In this document: in pieces, positions 9,394 to 20,300 of the stretch | How the letters are laid out: the number at the start of each line of letters is the position of its first letter | Position numbering within the stretch: position 1 is the stretch's first letter | DNA from: Smittia aterrima | Lineage: Eukaryota > Arthropoda > Insecta > Diptera > Chironomidae | NCBI GenBank assembly: GCA_033063855.1 | Contig: CP093829.1 | Coordinates: forward strand, 7,140,243-7,204,242 | Direction: 5' to 3' | Length of the DNA stretch: 64,000 nucleotides | Program-made: the position numbers and the translations under genes | The notes under the pieces: generated by a model | What the model was told of the DNA's origin: nothing | The model's input: the letters and a program-made list of their open reading frames with translations, nothing else | Databases searched by the model: none

Positions 9394-12300
9394 TTAACGG
9401 AACTGAATTGCTGAGATCTTCAAGCCAAGAGCATCTTTTCCAATTTCCGCAACACCACAAACTTCGCACTTGAATCCTTTGTAGTCTGGTAAATAGTTAG
9501 CGCTGCAAAGTGGACACTTCACTTCAGGTTTTCCACGATAAATTGGTTTGTAAGTTATAGCGCAAAGACTGAATGGATTGTGCTCATCGTATTGTAAGTT
9601 ATGTTCATCAACAGGTTGAGCTTCACATGCTTGAAGCATTTTTCTTGCTTGTTGTGCAGTATCGTTTCTCGGTCCGAGCTCTAAGAGTCTTCGAGCAAAT
9701 GAAGCTGCGGTTTTGAAATTTTTCATCTTGAAGAACATGTTCAAAGCTGTTCTCAAAGTAAGGATCTGGTGAACAGGTTGGAAACTGCAGTGAGTGAAAT
9801 AAGCTGCAAGTTCTGCTGTTCGTTTCTGCTCTTCGAGAGTTGCTTTGGGCAAAGTTTTCCTGTGAGTCTCCATCTGTAGACCAACAACGTATTCTCGAGA
9901 AATATTCATCAGCTGCTGAGCTTCAGCGATCTCTTGGCGACTGTCAAGAACAAGAAGCGGAATGTTGAGGATGATGTATTGGAATTTCTCGATAGCTTCT
10001 GTGAATTTTCCTACAGTTGTCAGTTGATAGCAAGTCTGCGAAATATAAAAATGTTAGATTCAAAAAACTAAACTTGGCAAATTATTAAATTTTACCTGCA
10101 AAAGTGCAACTAAGTCGTTTAATTTAACTCCGATTGTGGGATGGCCTGCTTTCTGCCCAGCATCTTTCCAGTTGCGATGTGGATGATGAACCTTTGATGG
10201 CAAATTCGGTAAACAAGCGTAAGAAGTCTTAGCGGCAACGAACAAAATACTGAACAACTTTTTGTAAGGTTCGAAGTTGACAATTCCGACTTGTTCATTC
10301 AGAATTTTAAAGGCAGACTCGAATGAACCAGCTCTGATGTGATCAGCAGCCAAAAGACTTCCATTCGTCCATATTTGTGTTTGCTGAACTCCTTTCGTGG
10401 GAGCGACGTAATAGTCTCCACCTTTCTCAGCTCCGAGTTTACCCGAAAGATCTTCAGGCAACTCGATCTCATCATCTCCAACATCCCAACCAGCTCCTTC
10501 TCCAACACTCGTCGTTTCCAATGCGTCTTTCATTTCATCTTCATCCTCTTCATCATCGAGTTTCAAATCAGCATCTGCGCCCCATCCATCATCGACATCG
10601 TTGTCCAAGCCTTCAGCAGTAGCGAGAGCTTTCGAAACAGTTCCTGCTTGACGCGACATTTGTTGACCTTCGAAGAATCCACGGGAAATTGTCAACAACG
10701 GCCAATTAGTATCAAGGTCGTTATGACCAACTTGTGCGTTTTGAATTGGCAGAGGTCCCTTGAAAAGTTTTGCGTTTGGATTAACTTTTGGAATCTCTTT
10801 GCCTTCCGCTTCAATCTGTGCAGCCATGTCTTTAGCTTCCTCGTCTAATCCGTGAGAAGCAGCTGTGAGATAAGCCAAAGATTTCTGATTGCAGTTCTTC
10901 AGAATATTGAATCGTTCTTTAACATCGCCGAGAACTAAAGCTCCGTGATATTGAGCAGACACGTCCTTTCTAATTTCTGCGATCTTGTTCATTTTCTTGA
11001 GCTTCTCAAGGTTTCCGGTGATGAGATACAAGAACGACAGTTTGTCGAAGCTCTTTGTACGTTGATAGCACATCTCAACAACTTGATGGTTTCCTTGCAT
11101 CAACGCTGCTTGTCCCAAGCGATCCCAACATTCTTTGTCGTCCAAGCTCTTTGCGGCTTCGAGAGCAATTTCAATATTTCCACATTCAAGAGCCAAACCA
11201 AAGCGAGTCTTCTCGTCTTTCACGAAATGCAAAGCAACTTCTGGATAACCTTTCTGTTGCAAGTAAGCGATGATGCTCTGTCCAACCAAACGAGCATTGC
11301 GAACCATGTGAAGAACTTCTTCGTATTTGCGATTAATCAATGCAAGTTTAAACTTGAACTCAGTTGTGTCAATGTTCAAGACACGAGTTCGACATTCCCG
11401 ATCGAGGCAGAAAACTTGCGAACCCTTGACGCGTGTAATGTAAATCGGCAGCTCAAGCGTGCGAATGATTCCGTGGTCTCCATTAAGAATTGCATATTTA
11501 ATGTGATTGCTGGTTGTGTAGATGAAAACGCCTGAGTCGTCCCATGCTCCAGATTTGACACGAGTACTTTCTTGAATCGTGCAAAGCGATTCCAAACGAC
11601 GATTACAAATGTTGATTGTATGCTTGGCAAGAAGTGCAACGTGGGACATGTCAGCAGACCAAATAACGTATTTGCATTTAGAGATTTTAACTTGAGCTAA
11701 ATTTCTCAATTGTTGAACATCGAACAAAGTTACGTGATCGGTCTCACGAAGCAACAGCATTCCTGTGCCTGCGTAGAAGATTTCGTCGCATTGAGATGTT
11801 TGAATCTTCTTGGTGACTTCATTCTTAAAGTTCTTGACGACCAGTTGGCCAGAGCGATCGAGAACAGCGAAACGGTTACGAGCAACCCACAAAGCTGTCA
11901 CTCCCGATGATCGCTTTGAATCAGTTTCGGAGTTCGACTCAGAATCCTTTGGAATACTGTACAAGTCGTACGTGGAGTTCTCCATATTGCTCGTGCGAGT
12001 GCAAAGAAGAATTGCGTTCAATGCTGGATTGTATGACATGCTGAATGTTGGAACTTTGCCGCCACCTCTGATTTGCATTACAACTGAATCTTTTGTTGTC
12101 GTGAAATCCAATTTGCGTAAGAATCTTTCTTTGACGTAGTAGAGAATGTTTCCATGAACTGCATACGCTGGTCGTTCTCTTTCAAGCTTGAAGACAATCA
12201 TTCCGGAATCGTGACCGGCAGCAAAAAGGTTCAATGAAGGATGAGCTGTTAAAATCCAGAAACGTTCGTGTTCACGACGGAAAGTGTGAAGACACTGACG

Positions 12301-13657
12301 CTTTGTCATGTCCCAAACGCGAATCGATTTGTCTTCGCTGTTGGAAATGATCAATTCTTGACGTGGATGGAACAGGACACACGAAACATTGTTGTAGTGA
12401 CCTCTGCAAGTATCAACTTCCCAAGCTTTGTATTCGTTCATGCGCCAAAGTTTGATTTGACGATCATCAGCACCTGACACGACGAGCGGAAGGGTTGGAT
12501 GGAAGTTAGCCCAGTTTACCTAAAAAGAAAAAACATTTAAAATACTTTTTCTTCAAAATCTTCATTCTAAACTTACACCACGATCGTGTCCTTCAAGAAC
12601 GTGCTTCACAATAGCATCAGCTTGTCCAAACAAATCTGTAGCTGATGGATTCTTTAAATGATCTTCCAAGCCTCCTGGTCCTGGAGCGACGCTCTTCTTG
12701 CGCAAACCTAACGAAAGGGAATTCATCATTTTTAGAAGTTATTTCATTTCAATGAATATCCCGTCAAGTCTTGGATTAGTTTCAAAAAAAAAAATACTAA
12801 AAGAATGAAAGTCGAGAACCAAACTAGATTCTGTTCTTCTGTTTGTTGGAGCTTCAACCATTTTAACCACTAAACCAATTTAAAAACCAATGAAATATCA
12901 CCAATTGAGACTGATCCTAATTTGGTTCCTACCTTTCATTCCATCACGAGCAGCAATGCCTTAAATTGAAAGAGAGATTGGCTTGAGATAAGCTTTTGTG
13001 GAGGGAGTTTTAACTTTCGAGAATAAACTAAAACAATACAAACCTGAAAAGTCCCAGATTCTGACCTAAAAGTAAAAGAAAATCATGAATATCAGATTGA
13101 TCACAACTTTCGTTAACTTACAGTTTGATCCAAGGAAGCGGAAACAATTGTATCGTCTGAAGGATGGAATTGAGCGCACATCACGTAATGATTGTGTCCT
13201 GTCAAAACGCAAATGCAAGTTCTCGATTGCCAGTTCCAGATTCGAATCGTTTGATCGTCCGAAGCACTCAGCACCCAAGGATATTCGTGATGGAAAGAAG
13301 TTGTTCGAACGTAATCTAAATGCCCAAGTAAAGTGAAGATGCATCGCTTCTGCTTGTAGTTCCAAACTTTTATCTTGAAATCATCTCCACCGGATACGAA
13401 CAATGGTTGTTGATTATGAAATGCGATTCCTCTAACTGGTCCGTCGTGTTCATCGAACTTTTCGAGGAGAGTACTGATGCGGTAATCCCATAACTGAATC
13501 ACTCCAGTGTGCAAACTGTAATCGATGAATTAAATGAGTTAACATCATTTCCATTGACGACGAGTTGAAAATTTTACCTCGCGAGAATCCACGGTCGCTT
13601 TGGATGGAACGAAAGTCCCTTTACTCGGGCTGTCTTCGTCTCAAAGTTTGTCAGCAT
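9394..13657 (-). CDS. alphaCOP: Coatomer subunit alpha (COPI coat)
   Basis: Exons from high to low coordinates: 13578-13657, 13122-13515, 13044-13065, (optional 12933-12959), 12577-12707, 10096-12519, 9394-10035. They join in phase to about 1230 residues (1239 with the optional exon), close to animal alpha-COP. The N-terminus [20 protein letters not shown] and WD40 repeats such as [19 protein letters not shown] and [17 protein letters not shown] form the first propeller. A second propeller and a long helical region follow in exon 10096-12519, with an acidic linker ([14 protein letters not shown]). The last exon encodes the C-terminal domain that binds epsilon-COP, with a zinc-finger-like pair CPLC...CEVC and the conserved end KISAIQFR. 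Alpha-COP, with beta'-COP, forms the COPI cage for Golgi-to-ER retrieval and binds KKxx cargo signals. Exon 3 is only 22 bases. Confidence 0.96.
12933..12959 (-). other. 27-base optional microexon in alpha-COP
   Basis: Between the 22-base exon 3 and the exon starting at 12707 lies a 27-base segment with a good acceptor (CAATTTAAG|GC) and donor (AAAG|GTAGGA). Phases match on both sides (phase 1), so inclusion adds nine residues, IAARDGMKG, after WDFSG, and skipping gives WDFSGLRKKS, the usual family sequence. The insert would sit at the edge of a WD40 blade on the N-terminal propeller. Confidence 0.6.
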
Positions 13658-14600
13658 TTTCGTTCACTTTTAAAGCTCAACTTTGTGTTTTTCTCTGTTG
13701 AAATTAAAAATTGTGAAATTTTATTTCTGATTCGGTTTTTTGTTGACGAGTTGGCAGTCGCGTAGCTTCTCTCCTTTCAAATTGAAATTGAGCGGGAATC
13801 AGTCGACACGTGGTCGATTTGAAAATCTTCTTTAAACAGAAAGAAAATGCAAACTCTTGTGTCAATCACAATTTGCTGCAGAATCTTTAAGAAAAATTGA
13901 TTTTTTCCTCACAATCAGAGAAAACATTTTGTCTAGCTCGATCTGCTTTTATTCTACGAAATCATGAAAAATGAATTATGCAAATGAATCAAATCGCACG
14001 AATTTAAATCTCTCAGTGGATTGGCTTCAGTGGATTGTAAAAAGTTAATTGAGGTGTCCGCAATAGACTCGATTTAAAAATAAAATAATAAATCATTTAT
14101 TAATCATCACCAGTGAATTCGCTTGAGTCTGATTGATCGCGTGATATTCGAAAATAATTTTGCTCCTGAACTTTTTCATTGCGCCCGTGTCTCGCATAGC
14201 ACAAAAACGTGATGACTCGCTAATTGGAATCAGATGCAATTTCAGTTTGAAAGTATTTTCATGGAAATGTTCGCAGAGCGAGAGCTGGTATGATCAGAAT
14301 GTTGATTTACTCGAAAAGTCCTGTTGCCAGAGGAACGACGCGAAGGCTCAATGGATGGAATATCTAAAGCTTCACTGAGTTTCCAGTTGCAATAAAAAAT
14401 TTATGATAAAATGTTATTTAAAAATTCCGAAGACAACTATGAACTGGAAATCCAAAAATAAATTTTGTTTATGTCATATCAGATCGTTCGTTTGACAGAA
14501 ATTAGTCTCATTACTGATTGACTAATCGTTTTAAAATATTGTTATAAATATTTAGTTTTTAAAAGAAGTTTATTCAGTTTAGAGTCAAATATTTGGAGCG
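13658..14600. other. Divergent intergenic region, alpha-COP / DUF1091 gene
   Basis: About 940 bases between the alpha-COP start (-) and the DUF1091 start (+). The left part should carry the alpha-COP leader and promoter; no core element is obvious there. The right end holds the TATA/Inr promoter described next. Open frames here are short and unsupported. Confidence 0.6.
14543..14579 (+). promoter_or_regulatory. TATA/Inr core promoter of the DUF1091 gene
   Basis: TATAAATA (14543-14550) is followed by the initiator TTCAGTT with its A at 14576, about 33 bases downstream. The start codon is at 14601, so the leader is about 25 bases. This is a textbook arthropod focused promoter. Confidence 0.65.
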
Positions 14601-15282
14601 ATGGGCGAACAGAAGATTCTTCAAACTCTTCTCTGTTTCTCCCTTCTTTGCATTATGAGCTTTTGCAAGAAGCAGCCAATAAAAGAAACACAAACCATAA
14701 ACATTAAACATCTTAAATGTCACAACGTTTCCGAAAAGTACGTGTATCCAAATTACTCGTGCTTCGCAAAGTCTTTTAATAGATCGTTCTCTTCATTGAC
14801 TTCAATTGTGGATTTTAAAATTCCTTTGAATAATATTTCGGTTCAAGCGAAGTATTATTTCAAATTCGGAACGATCTACCGAGAAGTAATTTTGTTTTAT
14901 TTAAAAGTTGTTCATTAACCTTTTTCCTTCGGAAGGTTGCAGTATCGCCAGTAGCTAACTTTTGTGCGCTTGCCAGTCATCGATATTCGAATCTGGTTGA
15001 AAGGGAAATCCTGAGATTCGTAAATTTTACTCGACCAGACTTGTACAAGCCATGTCCTCGAACGGTAAGTTTACTTCAGCTATTTGTTGTTTTAGAGAAT
15101 CCAAATTTGTTCGTTAGGGTCTTCGCTATGAGTACATTCCATTCAAGACAGACACATTGATCTACATTCTAAGAAGCGGTGACTACAAAATAACTTCCTA
15201 TGTTTGGGAAAATGAGGATCTAGTTGCTTTATCAACATTAGCTCTTACAGTTATTTCGCCACTTCATCATCAATATGGATAA
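14601..15282 (+). CDS. Secreted DUF1091-family protein
   Basis: Three exons, 14601-14885, 14936-15064 and 15118-15282, are split by introns of 50 and 53 bases, all in phase 0, and encode 192 residues. A hydrophobic signal peptide (about residues 5-22, KILQTLLCFSLLCIMSFC) is followed by the pattern of the fly DUF1091 family: an early KC...YSC pair (HLKCHNVSEKYVYPNYSC), a beta-rich stretch with IPLNNISVQAKYYFKFG, a central NFC, a KPCPRTGLRYEY motif and a final strand-rich segment (YKITSYVWENED). Members are small secreted beta-sandwich-type proteins distantly like MD-2/CheB lipid-binding proteins; they form large, fast-evolving fly families with mostly unknown roles, some in chemosensory tissue. 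The short leader and TATA/Inr promoter suggest tissue-specific expression. AATAAA at 15352-15357 is a likely poly(A) signal. Confidence 0.85.
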
Positions 15283-17301
15283 GTCCCTTGACTCAGTGGC
15301 ATGGAGTCAACCTTGAAGCTGAACGTGGAATTTGTTTTTCAGGTGAACAGAAATAAAAATCTTGAAAACCTAACCTTTGCCTTTATTAAGTTGATTATCA
15401 TAATTCTGCTTATTCGTTTTGGAAGCTCCGGATGCTCAAAATATCTTTTTCCGTAATTCGCTTGATGACTTTTTGGAAAAAAAGCTTTTGAACTTTTTGT
15501 TTGATTTGAAGTGGCATAATTATCCTTTGATGATGAAGTGTTGAAATGACTGTTGTCACAGTAATGGAGATCCTGGTTTTAAGCTGGCTTTTGAAATGTG
15601 TCTTTAATGGAATGGATTTGTAGTAAATAAACGAGGAATTAAATTTGAAATCTAATAAAAAGATTAAAATTTTGTTGGTAGCTTCCCATGCGATGCAATT
15701 GCTTTTACAAATCAGGTCGAGTAAAATTTCTAAAGCTCAACAACTCCGTTTCAAATTTGTTTAAACATCAATGACTAACAAGTGCACAAAAGTAACTTTT
15801 GAAAAGTTAGATACTGAACTTTGTAGTTGGGTAACAAATTAAAATGAAAGGTTTGAAACAGCTTAAATGTAATTACTTTTCGGTATTCAATCATCTCAAA
15901 TTTGTTGATATAAATTCATCGACAACTTGTGCAAAGTCATTTTGGAAACCACAACGAATGTAAACGAAGAGAATGAATAATTGTTTTTACTTATTTCTGT
16001 TCTGATGACCTTTTGAAAAAAAAAAATTAAAAAAGTTATTTTTGGTTCCATTTCCTCGAAATTTAATTGAACCTCGGAAGAGATGTATCACTCGCTAATC
16101 GACTTGTTGAGTTGTCACGTGTTCAGCGTTTTTAAAACGTGAGCAGAATTTTACGCAACAAAAAGTTTTGCTTCAATTTATTTTATTAAAAATAAAAAAA
16201 TCATTTGCGATTTGAAATGAAAAAAAAAAACAATTTCTCCTGAAAATTCAAACTTTGAACTGTTTGCTGTCGATGATCCAAAAGAAACACATTGCTCTGA
16301 AACAATTTTCTCTGCAACCTCGGGGTTTTATTCATGGATAGATTGAAAGTGAACGAGAAAGGAAAGTTCCTTGGGAGTTGGAAACTTTTTGAAAAGAAAA
16401 AATTCAAAAACAAAATTATTTTGGGGTTTCTCTATTATTAATCGATTTTTCGTTTTCTTTTTCCTTAACAATACAATTGTGGGCAATCAATAAAAATATT
16501 AGATTTGCTTCTCGAAAATATTGTCACAAATTTATTGGGCATTGATAACGAGGATACTTTGGCTACGACGATAGTAAAATACCTTCGGCTTCATTATCAA
16601 TATTTTAAAACCTTTCAAGGATTACAATTATTAAGATTTCATCCATTGATCCATGGGATGGACATTTTCATACAAATCTTTCAAAAGCTTACATTAAGAA
16701 CGAACGTTTTAGTTAAGAGAAATCTTTTGCGAGACCATTCGAATTAAATTCATTTCAAAATGAAGTTGATATGCCGTAAGTAACGAAGTTAAAACTTTCT
16801 TTCATTTCACAAAATTGAAACTTAAATTTAGAAGTTTATCATTAACAATTCTCTAGAAACATTTAGGCTCTGATAAGTTTATCAATATAAATTATTTTAA
16901 CTCTTTTCCAGAGTTTTGTCTCTTTGGTTAACACAATTTCACAAACTTCATGTCTTGTAGTCGCTTAATTAGGAATTTATTTATGTCTCACTCGATTAGT
17001 CCATCAGAAATTGTCCAATTCAATTAGAAATATTTTAATGGCGGATTGCATGTTGCTCTCTCAACTTAACTTTGAATGGAGCATGCAAGGATTGATTTGC
17101 AACTTGATTGTGCTTGCGATAACACTTTTAACTTAGAAGTTGACATTTGCTAACTTATAAAAGCTAAATATTTTGGAAAAGTTTCAATTTTAAAGCAAAG
17201 CACTTTAAGGAAGAGTTTGCTGAACATTGATTGTGCCTAACATTGGCAGTTTTTAAATTTGTAGCGATTTGTAGCAGAAGAAGTTAAGAATGAAAGAGGA
17301 A
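15283..17301. other. Intergenic region, DUF1091 gene / Trpm 3' end
   Basis: About 2 kb with no credible gene. The left end is the DUF1091 3' UTR. The right end should be the Trpm 3' UTR; an AATAAA on the - strand at 16976-16981 lies about 320 bases past the Trpm stop. Open frames of 60-80 codons here lack ATG starts or family resemblance. Confidence 0.6.
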
Positions 17302-20300
17302 TCAGCACATCGTTTCATTCATCGAGTCGTCTTGAGCAGGATGCTCTTCATCGGTGCTGCTCTTAATGTTCGAAGAAAGTTTTGCAATCTCATTCTGAAC
17401 TAAGTGCGTGCTAATCGATGGCATCGTTTTTCGCGAGTCGTCGCGAGTGTCATCAGTGCTTGTGCTTGAGCTTTCGGTTAAAATATTCATGTTGAGTCGA
17501 GGATTTGTTGGAGGTTTCGTTTGATTTGGAAACTGCTGTGACTCGACTGTTTTAACAGTTGAACGGAACTCAAGATTCTCAGACTGCGGACGATTCTCGA
17601 GTCTCTTTACGTCGATGCTGAATTGTTTCCTGAGAAAACTTGGACGACTTTCTGTTGATCCCATCGTTTGAGCTCTCTTCGGCATTACTCGCTCCTCTGG
17701 AGCAGTTTCAATTACAGTTTGATTCAGATTTGGATCAGCGTCGAGAGAAAGATCGTTCGTGAAAGAAGAATTGTCGATATTGAAAGAACTGTTTGTGTCA
17801 TTCGAGTTTTGCTTAATGACTCGATACGGATGAGCTGAGTAGTCAGTGTCGGAGCTTGAATTCTTCTGAAGACTTTCGCTTGATTTCTTATAAAATCTTT
17901 GAGTGGATTCAGACTCAGGATTGAGAAACGAAACGCTGCTGATGATTCTCGAATTTCGAGGAGAATTTTGATTGCTCGAGGGAATTTTATTGTTCTCACT
18001 GGAAACGTTTCGAGTTATTGTTGTAACCCTTTCGTCTCTGATTTGATATTTCTGTTCAGTCATCTGCGAAGATGAACCGTCTGCTTTCTTTGACGGCGTT
18101 ACGGGAAGTTCAATCGCTGTTTCGCGTCGAAGCATACGTCTCGTTGAAAAATCACTTGCGAATCCCACGTCAATGTTCTCATCGCTGTCGTCGAACGATC
18201 CACGTGTCTTGAGTAATCGCTCCATTATCATATAATCGTCGTCTTCACACTCCTTCAAGTGTCTCTTTTCAATAAGTGCAGCGAATTCCGGATTCGATAA
18301 CTCAGCAATATTCTTCGGTTTCTCGTCGAGCAACGAGCTTGTGGGTGAAGCAATCATGCTTTCCAGTTCATCAGTTATTGACGTGTATTCTGCATGAATC
18401 TGAAGCAAGAGATGCCTTCCGGGCTTCACTGATGGCTTTGGGATTGGAACTCCGTTCGGAGCATCAGTGTCGGGTTCCGATTGCGTCAAACTAAATTGCC
18501 GCCTCGTCATTTGATTGCCAATAAAGTTTAGACTGTTCTGGGACCGATTGATATCATAATTTTGACTCTCAGAGTTTCTTCGTCCAACTTGCGAGTTTCT
18601 TCTTCGGGCAACTCGTTGTCGAATGCCTTCATATCCGTTGTCCGTTTCCTCAATTCCATCGCCAGTGAGTGTTCTTTCATCGCAAACCTCAAGCGGGGTC
18701 AAAGTGTCTCGACTTTCAGCACTTGCACTTGTTTCTTTCGTGTCCTGTCGAACGTTTAATGATGGTGGACGACGACTTGACGATTCTGACTGTTGAATGT
18801 GCTCGGGTTCATTCAACGATATTTTCTCATGCTGAGACATCGCAGGCGACGAAATGAAATATTCTGGTTCTTCTGATTGAACAGAAAGCTTTCGTGTTCG
18901 TAAAATCATTGTTGGATCTTGAATGTCTTCATTTGATATTTTTCCTGAGTCTTTGAGCAATGTTGGAACATCAAAATGTCTGTCCTCGTCGAAATAAGTG
19001 TCAGGCCGCACTTCTGTCATCGAGCGAATAAACTTTCTTGGTTTCGGGAAAGTAGGAAGTGCAAGGACGTTTGATGTGTCGTTCTCCGACATTGTTCTTA
19101 CTCGACTGTCCACAATTGGAACAGGAAAATTTAAATTCGTAATTGAGCCTTGAATATTTTCATTGCTGCTGATATGAGCCGACATAAAACGATGAATGAC
19201 TGCGAGATGGCTAAGAATCTGCTCGCTCGACTCTTCCATTTTTCTGATACGAAATTCCATATTCTGAACGGAGATCGATTGAAGATTCTCTTTAATATTA
19301 ATGTCTTCAATTTTCTGCGTCATCACTTCAACTCTCTCGTCCGTGTTTTTAATTCTTTCTTCAGTCGATTGAAGCAGAATACTGTTCTGTTCGTGGAAAT
19401 ACCCTTCGACACATTCCTCCTCAAAGTCGTAAAGTTTCTCTAGGTCGTCTTTCTCAAGGAACAGCTTGAGGCCATTATCTCGAACTTCTTTCAGTCCTTT
19501 CGACTTTCTGATACAATACTTCAACAGCGAGTAGAAATGATTGAATGCTATCAAAGGAGGTGGAAGAACAGGTTTCTAGACAAGAATGGATGGAAAATAT
19601 TTCGAGAAGTTATTTAAGACAAGTCAAAAATATTTTCATGTTTTACGATAAACATTTTTCGCATTTTTCTCACCTGTTGATATTCCATGACGACAGTGAA
19701 GCGTTGAAACATCCAAACCTGATGCGAAATAGAGTTCGTCTCGTTGAAGATATTATTGAAAACAGCAATTAGAAGATTGATGAGAAGAATGTTGGCAATC
19801 AATAAATACATGGACATTGCAATTGGAGTGATCCATTGCCCAACGACGCAAGGAGGTTGACTATCGTCTTCGCCGCACGGAGGATTGATGTCATCAGCAA
19901 ACACTTCACCGTACAACATGAAGTAAGGTTGAAAGAACACATCACGGACCAAACGCCAATCAGCTTCTTCGTTTGGATTCAGAATCGACTGACGACTTAC
20001 GCCAAACGACATGAGCACGACTAACAACAACACAACAAAGTAAATCATGTTTTTGACCATTTTCCCCATCATCGTCACTAAAGGTCCTGCGAGACGATAA
20101 AAGGAAATTCCATTTGAATGTTTGAAGTTCAATAAATTCTTTTGATGCTGCTCTTACCTAAATATTTATTGACACCCAATATGTTGAGAATCCTAAGATA
20201 CCAATAGATGCTGTTGACACAGTAAATAACTCGCCCGTAATCCATCATATTCGGTTTGAACCTCAAGCCCACTCCAATGATGAATGTTATAATAGCTACG

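Noticed and set aside
10339..10848. 169-codon + strand frame inside alpha-COP
   Set aside because: Antisense shadow of the large conserved alpha-COP exon; no independent motif.
16505..16747. 80-codon + strand frame between the DUF1091 gene and Trpm
   Set aside because: Starts with TTG and shows no family pattern; likely chance.
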